Positions 17,691 to 27,082 are shown, counted from the stretch's first letter. The stretch is DNA of 64,000 nucleotides from Thalassobellus citreus (GCF_044385915.1 NZ_JBISCC010000129.1:1-64000); one strand, 5' to 3'. Program-made: numbers and translations. Notes: generated by a model from the letters alone, not told the origin.

Positions 17691-18993
17691 AAATTGCGTA
17701 AGTTAATTCTAGTTTAGATTTGATGTTTTGCGATGCCTCTTCTCCATTTAATATGTATCGGTTTACAGACGAATTAAAGTCTTTAGGGTAAATTGCTAAA
17801 AACAAATTGTCGGCATTAATATCTGTTAGTTTTAAGTTTAAAAAATATTTAACAGGAATTGAATAATCTATAATATTAAATTCAGAATCTTCGTTTACAA
17901 TGCGCCCTAATACGGTATTACCTTGTGTGTCTGTTAAAGGACTTAAAATTTCAGCTTTTCTATTTATAATGTATACATTTAAAGAATCGTTAGTATGTAA
18001 GTTCTTTGTACTCGAATTTTGTTTTATAGAAATTTTTAAGTTAGCATCAATAATAATCCCATCACCATCAATATCATATATCGATTCTATATTTGGAATG
18101 TTAATTCTTGTAGCAATACCAGTACCTGCTTGTAAAAAACTGTTGTTATCTGTAATTGTACTAGGTAATAGTGTTTCTTGATCTGGAAGTGATTCAAATA
18201 CGGTTCCTTGTTTATTACTAGATATATTATGAAAGCTATAGCTAGAATTAAAAGGCAAATCTATGGTCTTTTCCCCATCTTCAAGTTCATCATTTTCAAA
18301 GCTATAATAAATACGAAGAAAACTAGTGTTTGAAAACCCTAAAACAGTAGTGTTATTATCATCGGGTTCAATAACTAACCCTTTGTACTCTTTTAAAAAT
18401 TCATCAGAGTTATTTATGGTATTTAGTTGAATTTTATCAAAAATATCTTTCCCAAAAGTATTACTTATAGAAACATGTAACGAGTCGTCTTTTTTAGGCT
18501 TTGCTATAAAACTTTTTGATGCTAAAGGCGTGGTGTTATAATTAAAGTTTGTGGTATTGTAAAAACTGTTGGTTTCATCATCAGGTTCAATATCATCTAA
18601 AACTTCATATATATTTATTTTTTGAACAGGAATAGTATCATTGTAAAAATAATGATCATAGTTTAATATTAAAGCTACAGAATCAAAAACAGCATCATCA
18701 GCTAAACCATAGGTTGAGTTTAAGAGTTGTACATAACTTTTGCTTTTTGTTATGCCAAATACAGGATCGTTATATAATCCTATTAACAATCTATTCGTAT
18801 TGGATGTTATAAGAGAATCAAATTTAAATGTTGTGTTTTCAATAGATAATGTGTCAATAAAATAAACTTTAGTATCTAAGTTTATCCAATCTTCTCCAAC
18901 AGGAAATCCGTTATTATCTGTTTCACAAGAAAGGATTGATGCTAATAACAAGAAAGTTATTATTGGAACTGCAATTACTTGCTTTAGTGTCAT
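17683..18993 (-). CDS. DUF4270 lipoprotein
   Basis: Lipoprotein with a long hydrophobic signal and lipobox SILSC (lipid-modified Cys near 23), followed by the DUF4270 N-terminal motifs DTLSIENTTFKFDSLITSNTNRLL and a repeated beta-rich body. Length 436. DUF4270 proteins are common in flavobacteria, where they are exported and cell-surface; no molecular function is established. First gene of a two-gene unit with the barrel protein. The 224 bases upstream are shared with the divergent gene at 19218 and carry no obvious -7 box on this strand. Confidence 0.78.
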   Translation of the reverse strand: MTLKQVIAVPIITFLLLASILSCETDNNGFPVGEDWINLDTKVYFIDTLSIENTTFKFDSLITSNTNRLLIGLYNDPVFGITKSKSYVQLLNSTYGLADDAVFDSVALILNYDHYFYNDTIPVQKINIYEVLDDIEPDDETNSFYNTTNFNYNTTPLASKSFIAKPKKDDSLHVSISNTFGKDIFDKIQLNTINNSDEFLKEYKGLVIEPDDNNTTVLGFSNTSFLRIYYSFENDELEDGEKTIDLPFNSSYSFHNISSNKQGTVFESLPDQETLLPSTITDNNSFLQAGTGIATRINIPNIESIYDIDGDGIIIDANLKISIKQNSSTKNLHTNDSLNVYIINRKAEILSPLTDTQGNTVLGRIVNEDSEFNIIDYSIPVKYFLNLKLTDINADNLFLAIYPKDFNSSVNRYILNGEEASQNIKSKLELTYAIYD

Positions 18994-19190
18994 AAAAATA
19001 TAATTTATGCGAACTTAATTTAACAAGGATTTCAAATAAAATAAGTTATACGAACGCTTATTTTTAATATGCCAATAGGAGAAATTTAACTATTAAATTG
19101 ATTTTAAGAGGTTTGTCTTAATAATTCCCTTGTTTGTATAGACTAATCCTTAGAATAGCTATTATCTTTTTATATATAGGATTGTAAGAA

Positions 19191-19198
19191 TAGATTTG
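19191..19198 (+). promoter_or_regulatory. -7 promoter element upstream of the beta-barrel/kelch unit
   Basis: TAGATTTG matches TAnnTTTG and is preceded after 19 bases by TTT (19169-19171) in place of TTG. It lies 19 bases before the ATG at 19218. Confidence 0.45.
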
Positions 19199-19217
19199 GT
19201 CAAAATTAATTCAATAG

Positions 19218-20102
19218 ATGAAAAGAATTATTATGGTAGCTTTTATCATTTCAGTTGCAAACAAATCTTTTGCCCAGTTAAAAGAGCACATGTTTTCTTT
19301 TAACTACAGTTTAGCTCCAATAGGGGGAGATGAGGTCGATTTTTATAAAACCGATTTAAAGGCTAATATTCCAGTTAAATTAAAAAAAGGAAAAATAATA
19401 AATAGTATTGGTTTTGATTATTATCAATTAAACTATACAAACGATTATAGTTTTGCAACTGCCAATTTAACGGAGTTCTATAATATAAGCTATGGTTTAA
19501 ATTATATATATCCTATATCTAATACTGTCTCAATATCAGCTAAAGCAGAAGTGTCAATAGCTTCAAATTTAATAAACACAGTTAGTAGCGACGATTTACT
19601 TTTATTAGGAGATATATTCCTTAGTAAAAAAATAGGAGGAGAAACGGGAAAAGGAAGTCTAATAGTAGGAGCAAGTTATAATGTTATAACAGGAAAACCT
19701 AATGTTTTGCCAATAGTAAGTTATACTAAGCAGGTAAATAATAAATTCTCATATAGTATTGGGTATCCTAAAACCTATGCAAACTATAAAATGAGTCCTG
19801 TGAGTTCATTAAAATCTTTTTTGTCTATTGATGGTGTATACGCTAATTTAAATAGTTTAACCTATGTAAATACCATGACAGAAGCCAATAAAGCTTCTTT
19901 TACTACAACAAGTTTAGGTTTAGAATACGATTATATAATGGATGGTTTTTGGTCAATTTCTTTTAAAGGCGGCTATTCAGTTTCAAATAAATACACCTTG
20001 TTAAATAATAATGATGATGAGGTTTTTGATTTTAATACGGTTTCTAAACCATTTCTATCAGCAGGAATAAAATTTAATTTAAAAAGTAAAAATAAAAACT
20101 AG
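19218..20102 (+). CDS. Outer-membrane beta-barrel protein (DUF6268-like)
   Basis: Signal peptide (about 1-19, ending SFAQ) followed by a series of amphipathic beta strands, consistent with a 294-residue outer-membrane barrel. The opening SFNYSLAPIGGDEVDFYKT and the LFLSKKIGGETGKGS-like middle resemble DUF6268 proteins (assignment from memory). Three bases separate it from the kelch lipoprotein, so they form one transcript. Probably an envelope partner of that lipoprotein. Function unknown. Confidence 0.6.
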   Translation: MKRIIMVAFIISVANKSFAQLKEHMFSFNYSLAPIGGDEVDFYKTDLKANIPVKLKKGKIINSIGFDYYQLNYTNDYSFATANLTEFYNISYGLNYIYPISNTVSISAKAEVSIASNLINTVSSDDLLLLGDIFLSKKIGGETGKGSLIVGASYNVITGKPNVLPIVSYTKQVNNKFSYSIGYPKTYANYKMSPVSSLKSFLSIDGVYANLNSLTYVNTMTEANKASFTTTSLGLEYDYIMDGFWSISFKGGYSVSNKYTLLNNNDDEVFDFNTVSKPFLSAGIKFNLKSKNKN

Positions 20103-20105
20103 ATT

Positions 20106-21092
20106 ATGAAAAACAGAAAAACACTTTTAATAACAATATTAACTATGGCAGTTATTTTTTCTAGCTGCTCATCTGATGATGATGGAGAAGATAGAGGTAA
20201 TTGGGTAGATGCTTCTGCCTTTGACGGTATACCAAGGGCTAATGCGGCTAGTTTTACAATAGGCGATTATGGTTATATGGGTACGGGATATGATGGCGAT
20301 GATTATTTAACCGATTTTTGGCAATTTGATATAAATGGCAACTATTGGGTACAAAAGGCAGATTTTCCTGGAGTAGGAAGAAGTTCGGGGTCTGGTTTTG
20401 CTATTGATGGTAAAGGATATGTTGGTATTGGTTATGATGGCGATAATGAATTAAGTGATTTTTGGGAGTATAACCCTGAAGCTAATTCATGGGAACAAAA
20501 AGCCGATTTTGGAGGAGGAGTTAGAAGAGCTGCTATTGGTTTTGGAGCCAACGGTATGGGGTATATTGGTACTGGTTATGATGGCGATTATGATAAAAAA
20601 GATTTTTGGAAATACAATCCAACAACTAATGCATGGACACAATTACTAGGCTTTGGAGGTAATAAAAGAAAAGATGGTACGGCGTTTATTATAAATGATA
20701 TGGTTTATATAGGAACTGGAGTTACTAATGGTATTTATCAAGAAGATTTTTGGAAGTTTGATCCTGCTACAGAAAATTGGACGCGATTACAAGACTTAAA
20801 CGAAGAAGATGATTATAACATTATTAGATCTAATGCAGTATCATTTACTTTAGGAGGCTTAGGTTATGTTACTACAGGATATTATGGAGGTGTAATGGCA
20901 TCTGTTTGGGAATATGATCCTTTATCTGATGAATGGGAAGAAATTACAGGATTAGAAGCATCAGCACGACAAGATGCGGTTAGTTTCTCCAATGGAAATA
21001 GAGCTTTTGTTGGTTTAGGAAGAACAGGAAGTTTGTATTTATACGATGCTTATGAAATTCATCCTCAAGAAGATTATGATGATGAGGATTAA
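20106..21092 (+). CDS. Kelch-repeat lipoprotein (six-bladed propeller)
   Basis: Lipoprotein with lipobox VIFSSC (Cys near 21) and an acidic linker, followed by six repeats of about 50 residues. Four begin with variants of GYxGTGYDGD...DFWxYNP and two are more divergent; together they should make a six-bladed beta-propeller. The GYDGD loops, rich in Asp, may bind calcium (inference). No catalytic motif is seen. It is co-transcribed with the barrel gene and is followed by a large terminator hairpin, then by DUF4907 and a LytS/LytTR pair, so it may be the sensed or regulated surface component. Confidence 0.78.
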   Translation: MKNRKTLLITILTMAVIFSSCSSDDDGEDRGNWVDASAFDGIPRANAASFTIGDYGYMGTGYDGDDYLTDFWQFDINGNYWVQKADFPGVGRSSGSGFAIDGKGYVGIGYDGDNELSDFWEYNPEANSWEQKADFGGGVRRAAIGFGANGMGYIGTGYDGDYDKKDFWKYNPTTNAWTQLLGFGGNKRKDGTAFIINDMVYIGTGVTNGIYQEDFWKFDPATENWTRLQDLNEEDDYNIIRSNAVSFTLGGLGYVTTGYYGGVMASVWEYDPLSDEWEEITGLEASARQDAVSFSNGNRAFVGLGRTGSLYLYDAYEIHPQEDYDDED

Positions 21093-21119
21093 AGATTTGT
21101 TTGATTAGTAGTTTTTTTT

Positions 21120-21187
21120 GAAATCCAAAGTATGGCAAAATCTCTCTCATTTTTGTTTAAGATTATTGCCGCTTTGGATTTCTTTTT
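21120..21187 (+). terminator. Large terminator hairpin after the kelch gene
   Basis: GAAATCCAAAG (21120-21130) pairs with CTTTGGATTTC (21172-21182); inside, GGCAA (21134-21138) pairs with TTGCC (21166-21170). A T-run follows. It separates the barrel/kelch unit from the DUF4907-LytS-LytTR unit. Confidence 0.75.
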
Positions 21188-21201
21188 AAGTTTATAGATA
21201 T

Positions 21202-21540
21202 ATGAAAAATGTTAAAAAAAAATATACAATTGCAGTAGTCTTTGTTTTAAGTATTAGTCTAATAGCTCTTATTGTAGTAAGAATGAATGTAAATACTATA
21301 AACAATCATTATGAAGTGCTTGTGTACGAAGCAAATTCTGGTTATGGATATAGTATAACTTACAAAGAAAAGCTATTAATTAAGCAAGATTATATTCCGG
21401 TAATACAAAATGTTCAACCTTTTTATTCTTATAATGACGCCTTAAAAGTTGGTGGTTTAGTTAAAGAAAAGCTAAAAAATAAAGAGAACCCTAAAGTTTC
21501 GTTAATTGATTTAAAACAGCTTAAAATTAAATTAAACTAG
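21202..21540 (+). CDS. DUF4907-like membrane-anchored protein
   Basis: A 112-residue protein with one N-terminal membrane segment (about 8-27) and a small extracytoplasmic domain containing YEANSGYGYSITYKEKLLIKQDYIP, which resembles DUF4907. Function is unknown. It lies 14 bases before the LytS kinase gene and is likely part of the same transcript, so it may modulate the kinase or report to it. Likely periplasmic. Confidence 0.6.
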   Translation: MKNVKKKYTIAVVFVLSISLIALIVVRMNVNTINNHYEVLVYEANSGYGYSITYKEKLLIKQDYIPVIQNVQPFYSYNDALKVGGLVKEKLKNKENPKVSLIDLKQLKIKLN

Positions 21541-21554
21541 TTTATTTTAGTACT

Positions 21555-22592
21555 ATGGGAAGTGTGAAATTTATTGATGATATAAAGCGTAAGCAAATAC
21601 TATTGCATGTGTCTATATGGGCTTTGTTTTTATGCTTTTTTTTAATGCATCCAAGAGCTCAGATTGAAGGAGCCTTTATACCCATTGTCGTAATTTTAAT
21701 ATTAAATGTTTTAATTTTTTATATAAATTATTCTTTTTTAATACCTCGTTTTCTGTTAAAGAAAAAAGCGTTGCTATATGTGTTTTTTGTATTTGTTTTA
21801 ATGGTAATATCAATAATATTATTTGCACAATTAGAAACAAAATTTAGAACAGATTTTAGACTAGATATAGAAAGAATTAAACCTGATTTTAATATGAAAT
21901 TTAGGTTTTTAGGACCATTTGTGTTCAATATATTATTAGTAGTTACAGGAATAGCTTTTAGAGTTTATGGCGAATGGAATAAAAACGAAAGGACAAAAAA
22001 AGAAATTGAATCACAAAAATTTTCAACAGAACTTCATTTTTTAAAGCATCAATTAAGTCCGCATTTTTTATTTAATTCATTAAATAGCATTTATTCGCTT
22101 ACTACTCAAAAATCTAATGATGCGCCAGAAGCTGTTATTACATTATCAGAATTAATGCGCTATATGCTGTATGAAACTAACAGTGAGTTTGTTTCACTAG
22201 GAAGAGAACTAGCATATGTTCAAAACTATTTAAAATTACAACGCCTACGTATTGCTAATAATAAAGATGTTACAATAAATATTCATGGATCTATAAGAAA
22301 TCAAAAAATAAGACCTCTATTATTTATTTCATTTATAGAAAATGCTTTTAAATATGGTACAGATTATACGGGGAATACTGAAGTTAAAATAGAAATTAAT
22401 ATAGATGAAGATGATTTAAAATTTAGCTGTATTAATATTATTGGTGGTAGAAAAACAGACAAGGACAGTTCTGGTATTGGGTTGCAAAATACAAAAGAGC
22501 GTTTAGAGTTTTTATATCCAAAAAAACATGAGCTGTTTATTGAAGAAAAAGACAATAGATTTATTGTAAATTTAAATTTAAAACTGGACTAA
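21555..22592 (+). CDS. LytS-family sensor histidine kinase
   Basis: Membrane-bound histidine kinase of the LytS/YehU type. Four hydrophobic segments occupy about residues 14-150 with no large periplasmic domain, followed by the His_kinase domain with the phosphoacceptor block HQLSPHFLFNSLNSIY and a C-terminal HATPase part (FIENAFKYG and GIGLQNTKERL). Length 345. Its stop overlaps the start of the LytTR regulator by one base, so the two form a two-component pair. The signal is unknown; with no sensor domain the kinase may read membrane state or a partner such as the DUF4907 protein. Confidence 0.88.
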   Translation: MGSVKFIDDIKRKQILLHVSIWALFLCFFLMHPRAQIEGAFIPIVVILILNVLIFYINYSFLIPRFLLKKKALLYVFFVFVLMVISIILFAQLETKFRTDFRLDIERIKPDFNMKFRFLGPFVFNILLVVTGIAFRVYGEWNKNERTKKEIESQKFSTELHFLKHQLSPHFLFNSLNSIYSLTTQKSNDAPEAVITLSELMRYMLYETNSEFVSLGRELAYVQNYLKLQRLRIANNKDVTINIHGSIRNQKIRPLLFISFIENAFKYGTDYTGNTEVKIEINIDEDDLKFSCINIIGGRKTDKDSSGIGLQNTKERLEFLYPKKHELFIEEKDNRFIVNLNLKLD

Positions 22593-23320
22593 TGAAGTGT
22601 GTTATAATTGATGATGAACCTTTGGCTATCGATGTTATAGAATCTTATGTAAAGCAAGTAGGAGGATTAGAAATAGTTGTTAAGTGTACAAACCCATTAG
22701 AAGCTATTACGCTTTTAAATAAGAATAAAGTAGATCTTGTTTTTTTAGATATTGAAATGCCCAATCTTACAGGTATAGATTTAGTTAAGGCTTTAGATAA
22801 TATACCGCAGTTTATTTTTACAACCGCATATCCAGAATATGCTTTAGATGGGTTTAATTTAAATGCTACCGATTATTTAGTAAAACCTATACCATTTCAC
22901 AGATTTTTAAAAGCAGTTACACGAGCAAAGGAAAAGTATGAGTTAGAACAGAATAACACTATAAATACAGACGTGTTTAGTGAATCTCCATCTTTTGAAA
23001 ATACAGATAATTTTATTTTTGTTAAATCTGAATACGAAAATATAAAGATAAACACCAATACTATAAAGTACATTCAAGGTTTAAAAGACTATATAAAAAT
23101 TTACACCACACAATCAGATAAGGCTATTTTGACTTTATCTAGTTTTAAAGATATTCTTCAAAAATTACCATCAAACCGATTCATTAGGGTGCATCGTTCT
23201 TATGTCATAAATATCGATTTTATTAGCGCATTACAAAAAACAAAAATTATTGCTGATAATGTTCAAATTCCCATTGGGGAAACTTATAAAGGTGATGTTA
23301 TAAAACGACTTGGGGTTTAA
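22592..23320 (+). CDS. LytTR-family response regulator
   Basis: Cytoplasmic DNA-binding regulator. N-terminal receiver domain with acidic DDEP at residues 6-9, phospho-acceptor Asp in VFLDIEMPNLTG (near 54) and TTAYPEYAL with the switch Thr; C-terminal LytTR domain (about 140-242) with FVKSEYENIKI and RFIRVHRSYVINIDFI. Pairs with the LytS kinase whose stop codon it overlaps. LytTR proteins bind pairs of 9-bp direct repeats; I did not find a convincing pair upstream of this unit. Confidence 0.9.
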   Translation: MKCVIIDDEPLAIDVIESYVKQVGGLEIVVKCTNPLEAITLLNKNKVDLVFLDIEMPNLTGIDLVKALDNIPQFIFTTAYPEYALDGFNLNATDYLVKPIPFHRFLKAVTRAKEKYELEQNNTINTDVFSESPSFENTDNFIFVKSEYENIKINTNTIKYIQGLKDYIKIYTTQSDKAILTLSSFKDILQKLPSNRFIRVHRSYVINIDFISALQKTKIIADNVQIPIGETYKGDVIKRLGV

Positions 23321-23341
23321 ATAAGAGATATTCGTTTAAAC

Positions 23342-23361
23342 TTAGTTGAAAATTCAACTAA
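23342..23361. terminator. Weak bidirectional hairpin between regulator and miaA
   Basis: TTAGTTGAA (23342-23350) and TTCAACTAA (23353-23361) form a 9-bp stem with a two-base loop between convergent genes. T-runs are short on both sides, so it is a weak terminator at best. Confidence 0.4.
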
Positions 23362-23367
23362 AAAGAG

Positions 23368-24270
23368 TTATTTATAAATATCTAACTGCTTTATTATGGC
23401 TTCTACATCGGTTTCATAATCAAACCAAAGTGTTTGCTCATTCCTTCTAAACCAAGTAAGTTGTCGTTTTGCAAAGCGCCGTGTATTCTTTTTAATTTCA
23501 GAAACAGCAAAGTCAAGTGTCCATTCTCCATTTAAAAAGTTGAATAATTCTTTATAGCCAACGGTGTTTAAGGCGTTTAAATGTTCATATTCAATCAAAC
23601 TTTTTGCCTCGTCTAGTTGTCCTGCTTGCATCATTAAATCAACACGTTTATTAATACGGTTGTAAATGGTTTCTCTTTCGGCAGTAAGTCCAATTGTTAT
23701 GGTTTTGAAGTTTCGTTTTTCTTTTCCTTTGTTTAAAAATGATGAATATGGTTTTCCTGAACCAATACAAATTTCTAAAGCGCGAATAACACGTTTTGGG
23801 TTGTCAATTGCAATCGTATTGTATGATGTAATGTCGAGCTCTTTTAGTTGATTTTGTAAATAAGGGAGTCCTTTACTAATTAAATCATTATTTAAATTCT
23901 CACGAATACTGGCGTCTACTTTTGGGAAATTATCTAAACCATTTGTTACTGCATCCACATAAAGACCAGATCCACCAACCATAATAACAACATCGTGGTT
24001 TTTAAAAAGAGTATCTAAACATTTAAGAGCATCTTTTTCAAAAGCACCTACATTATATTCATCGTGTATAGATTTATGATGAATAAAATGATGTTTAGCA
24101 GCTGCTAATTCTTCTGAGGTAGGCGCTGCAGTACCAATTTGCATCTCTTTGAAAAATTGCCGCGAGTCTGCCGAAATTATTTCAGTTTTAAAATAATTAG
24201 CAAGTTTAATACTTAGTGCTGTTTTTCCAATAGCAGTAGGACCAACTATAGAAATTAGAATTTTACTCAT
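23368..24270 (-). CDS. miaA: tRNA dimethylallyltransferase
   Basis: Adds the dimethylallyl group to N6 of A37 in tRNAs that read codons starting with U. P-loop GPTAIGKTALS at about 9-19, the DSRQFF motif near 35, then GGSGLYVDAVTNGL near 100 and the C-terminal TVGYKELFNFL and KNTRRFAKRQLTWFRR segments. Length 300 is normal. Its start overlaps the 3' end of the K+ channel gene by 8 bases, so the two are translated from one transcript. Confidence 0.96.
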   Translation of the reverse strand: MSKILISIVGPTAIGKTALSIKLANYFKTEIISADSRQFFKEMQIGTAAPTSEELAAAKHHFIHHKSIHDEYNVGAFEKDALKCLDTLFKNHDVVIMVGGSGLYVDAVTNGLDNFPKVDASIRENLNNDLISKGLPYLQNQLKELDITSYNTIAIDNPKRVIRALEICIGSGKPYSSFLNKGKEKRNFKTITIGLTAERETIYNRINKRVDLMMQAGQLDEAKSLIEYEHLNALNTVGYKELFNFLNGEWTLDFAVSEIKKNTRRFAKRQLTWFRRNEQTLWFDYETDVEAIIKQLDIYK

Positions 24271-25093
24271 GTTTTAGTTTATGTCCACAATGATCGCAAA
24301 AAGTGGCATCATCTTTATGGTTTTCAGATGAACAGTTTCGGCAAGACTGGGTATTTGTTTCAGGTTTTTCAGAACCTAATTTAGTGAATTCAGACGTTAC
24401 TATTCCAGTTGGTACTGCAATGATGCCGTATCCTAAAATCATAACAATAGAAGCAATGAATTGCCCTAAAGGAGTTTGTGGCGCAATGTCGCCATAACCA
24501 ACTGTAGTTAATGTAACTATACACCAGTAAACACTTTTAGGGATATTTGTAAAGCCATTTTCTTCTCCTTCAATTAAATACATAATAGTACCCAAAATGA
24601 TAGATATTATAACAACAGCAAATAGAAATACCGAAATTTTGACACGACTTGCTTTTATAGCAGCTACTAAATTATTGGAAGCCCCTAAATAACGAGCTAG
24701 TTTTAAAATTCTGAAAACACGAAGTAGTCGTAAAGCTCTTAAAGCAGCAAGTGCATGTAAGCCACCTACAAGCAGTGATATATATTTAGGAATAGTTGAT
24801 AGAAAATCTATAATACCATAAAAACTAAAAATATATTTTATAGGTTTTTTTACGGTAATTATTCTTGCAATATATTCTATAGAAAAAAGTATGGTTATAA
24901 CCCATTCTGAAATATTAAGGATGTCATGGTATTTATTATCAATACTTGCAACGCTTTCTAGCATAACAAGCAAAATACTTGCAAGAATAGCAATAAGCAA
25001 TACAACATCAAATAACTTTCCTTTAGGTGTATCTGCTTCATAAATTATTTCATGAAGTTTTGTTTTCCAACCTTTATTTTGAAGCTTGTTCAT
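24263..25093 (-). CDS. Voltage-gated potassium-type channel with C-terminal zinc ribbon
   Basis: Six-transmembrane ion channel of the Kv-like family. The charged helix S4 is visible as ALRALRLLRVFRILKLARYLG (regularly spaced arginines), and the selectivity filter TVGYGD sits in the pore loop near residue 200. Unusually, the C-terminus carries a four-cysteine zinc-ribbon motif (CRNC...CDHC) instead of an RCK domain. Length 276. The -7 box TACTTTTG ends 6 bases before the ATG, suggesting a near-leaderless transcript together with miaA. Potassium selectivity is by filter sequence; the role is unknown. Confidence 0.88.
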   Translation of the reverse strand: MNKLQNKGWKTKLHEIIYEADTPKGKLFDVVLLIAILASILLVMLESVASIDNKYHDILNISEWVITILFSIEYIARIITVKKPIKYIFSFYGIIDFLSTIPKYISLLVGGLHALAALRALRLLRVFRILKLARYLGASNNLVAAIKASRVKISVFLFAVVIISIILGTIMYLIEGEENGFTNIPKSVYWCIVTLTTVGYGDIAPQTPLGQFIASIVMILGYGIIAVPTGIVTSEFTKLGSEKPETNTQSCRNCSSENHKDDATFCDHCGHKLKHE

Positions 25094-25098
25094 ATATT

Positions 25099-25106
25099 CA
25101 AAAGTA
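25099..25106 (-). promoter_or_regulatory. -7 promoter element of the K+ channel/miaA unit (likely leaderless)
   Basis: Minus strand reads TACTTTTG then AATAT and the ATG. It is identical to the murQ box and in almost the same position. No -33 TTG at standard spacing. Confidence 0.5.
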
Positions 25107-25117
25107 AGAAAAGATTA

Positions 25118-27082
25118 TTAGTTTTTCTTAAGGGCAATAATAGAGTTTGTTTGGATATCAACTATTTTACTCATAAACTTTTTTAAATATGGGTAATATT
25201 CTGGTGGATAAATAGCTTCTTTAAAGTCTATTTTCATTACTAAATTTATAGAATTGCCTAAAACTTTGGTTGAAAATGTTATAAGTCCTTCATTATTTGG
25301 GAGTGATAAAATAAGGTCTTCTGGTTTGTCAATAACACTATAGTTTTCATCAAAATTTAGTTTAAACATATATAAATAGATGTCTTTATAACCAAAATCT
25401 ATAGGGTAGGTGCGTTCTTGAAGTTTAAAAGGGTTTTCTGTAAAAAACTTTGTAAAAAATGGATTAATGTATAAAATATCTCCTGTATTGTCGGTATTGT
25501 ACTCTATATTATATGATTCAGAGAAATCAGGACTCGTTTTATCATTAGTAGTGGTATCATAATCAAATATTTCAATGTAAGGTGAGTTATTTGCGAGTCT
25601 TTCAATATAAGCATCTTCATTAGGGAAATATTTCTTTTTTACTTTTAATGCATGATATCCTGTGCGTTTGTTTTTAACAATACCAGCAAAGTTATTATCA
25701 GTGTCAATATGTAGTTCTACATTATATAAGGTAGTTGATTTCTTCTGAGGTTTAATATCGATCCATTTACTTCCATTTTTAAAATCTAATAAGCGTCCAT
25801 CTTGATTAAGACATCTAAAAGGAATATCTCCAAAGCTTAAATAATCATCAGTTGCATCTAGTAAATATGTTTTTCCTTCAATAGTGGCTTGCACTATTAG
25901 ATAATTAAAATCTGAAATGACTGGGTATATTTTTGTTGCAAAACCGTTTGCTCTGGTAGATATTAGCACAGGATTAACATGTATTCCTGTTTCTTCTAAT
26001 AAAATTTTGAGTAATATATTTATTGCAGTTGCATTACCAGATTTTGTTTTAATTAAATCTTTAATAGATACATCATTAAACATACGGAATTCATTATTCC
26101 AACTGTAGTTTTTTTGAGTAAATTGATAAATAGCTTTGGCTTTTTTTAAAGGGTCTGTTTCGTTAAAAATGTTAGGAGGTAATATCTCTTCAGCTTTTAT
26201 AGACTTAGATAATTGTTTGCCAATTGTTTTTTCTTTTTTTAAATCGGCATCTACAGTTTTCCATGTTTTTGTGTATAAATTTTTTCTACCATCAAAGTGT
26301 GTGAAAACTTTTAATTCGTATTCAATTCTAGCTAAATAGTTAGATTTGCTAGTCATGTAATCTTCCTCAATAAAAGCGGGCATATCCTTCATGGCGTATT
26401 TAGCTTCAAAGCAGTTTGCTACACCGCCATTACCACCTCTTAAACAATCCTTCTTTACTTTAGATTCATTAATAAAAAGTTTTTTTCCACCAACTAGTTT
26501 AATGTTATACTCCCAATTTCCAGGTATACTAGTACAATATTCGCTGTATAATTTAGGAATACTTCCTTGAAAATTCCACCCTTTATATTTAAACATAAAT
26601 GGAGAAATTAGATTATAACTATAAGTTATTACACAGCCTTCTTTTATATTTGGTAAAGTGAATTTTACAAGCGTGTGGTTTTCATCATATTTTTCTCGGT
26701 ATATATTCTTTTTATCAAGTTTTGTGATAACTACTTCGCCATCTATTAAATTATAAGTAGACGCCATAATGTCTTCTACTTCTTCATATTTATTATTGTC
26801 ACTTTTATATAAATAAATAGTGACATTTGCATGGTTAAAGCCTTCTTTATTAAGTATTTTAATTTTATGTTTTTCTTGAGTTCTTAGATCATATTCACGT
26901 TCATCTACATAGCTGTTTCCCTTTTCATAAAGTACTAGAGCATTAGCTGTAGAATCTTTAGCGTATGAAGTCATTTTTAAATCGCTAAGCGAAACTCTAT
27001 ACGTTTGATCTTTATCGTTTTCTTGTGAATATGTAAATAAAAAAGAGAGAAGTAATAGTAGGGTGAAATAAAACTGTTTCAT
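25118..27082 (-). CDS. DUF3857 protein with degenerate transglutaminase-like domain
   Basis: Secreted protein: signal peptide (about 1-19), DUF3857 domain (about 60-210), a transglutaminase-like region (about 290-390) and a C-terminal beta-rich part. In the transglutaminase region the sequence KSGNATAINILL occupies the place where active enzymes have the catalytic cysteine (G-D/N-C); the cysteine is absent, so the domain is probably not a protease or transglutaminase. Such proteins are common in flavobacteria, periplasmic or surface, with unknown function. It directly follows the exonuclease gene (0 bases). Confidence 0.72.
   Translation of the reverse strand: MKQFYFTLLLLLSFLFTYSQENDKDQTYRVSLSDLKMTSYAKDSTANALVLYEKGNSYVDEREYDLRTQEKHKIKILNKEGFNHANVTIYLYKSDNNKYEEVEDIMASTYNLIDGEVVITKLDKKNIYREKYDENHTLVKFTLPNIKEGCVITYSYNLISPFMFKYKGWNFQGSIPKLYSEYCTSIPGNWEYNIKLVGGKKLFINESKVKKDCLRGGNGGVANCFEAKYAMKDMPAFIEEDYMTSKSNYLARIEYELKVFTHFDGRKNLYTKTWKTVDADLKKEKTIGKQLSKSIKAEEILPPNIFNETDPLKKAKAIYQFTQKNYSWNNEFRMFNDVSIKDLIKTKSGNATAINILLKILLEETGIHVNPVLISTRANGFATKIYPVISDFNYLIVQATIEGKTYLLDATDDYLSFGDIPFRCLNQDGRLLDFKNGSKWIDIKPQKKSTTLYNVELHIDTDNNFAGIVKNKRTGYHALKVKKKYFPNEDAYIERLANNSPYIEIFDYDTTTNDKTSPDFSESYNIEYNTDNTGDILYINPFFTKFFTENPFKLQERTYPIDFGYKDIYLYMFKLNFDENYSVIDKPEDLILSLPNNEGLITFSTKVLGNSINLVMKIDFKEAIYPPEYYPYLKKFMSKIVDIQTNSIIALKKN

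Noticed and set aside
20455..20649. 64-codon frame inside the kelch gene
   Set aside because: Shifted frame of the repeated kelch DNA; repetition keeps it open by chance.
19218..23320. Reading the five genes as a SusC/SusD-like polysaccharide locus
   Set aside because: No TonB receptor, SusD homologue or glycoside hydrolase is present; kelch and LytS/LytTR argue for signalling instead.
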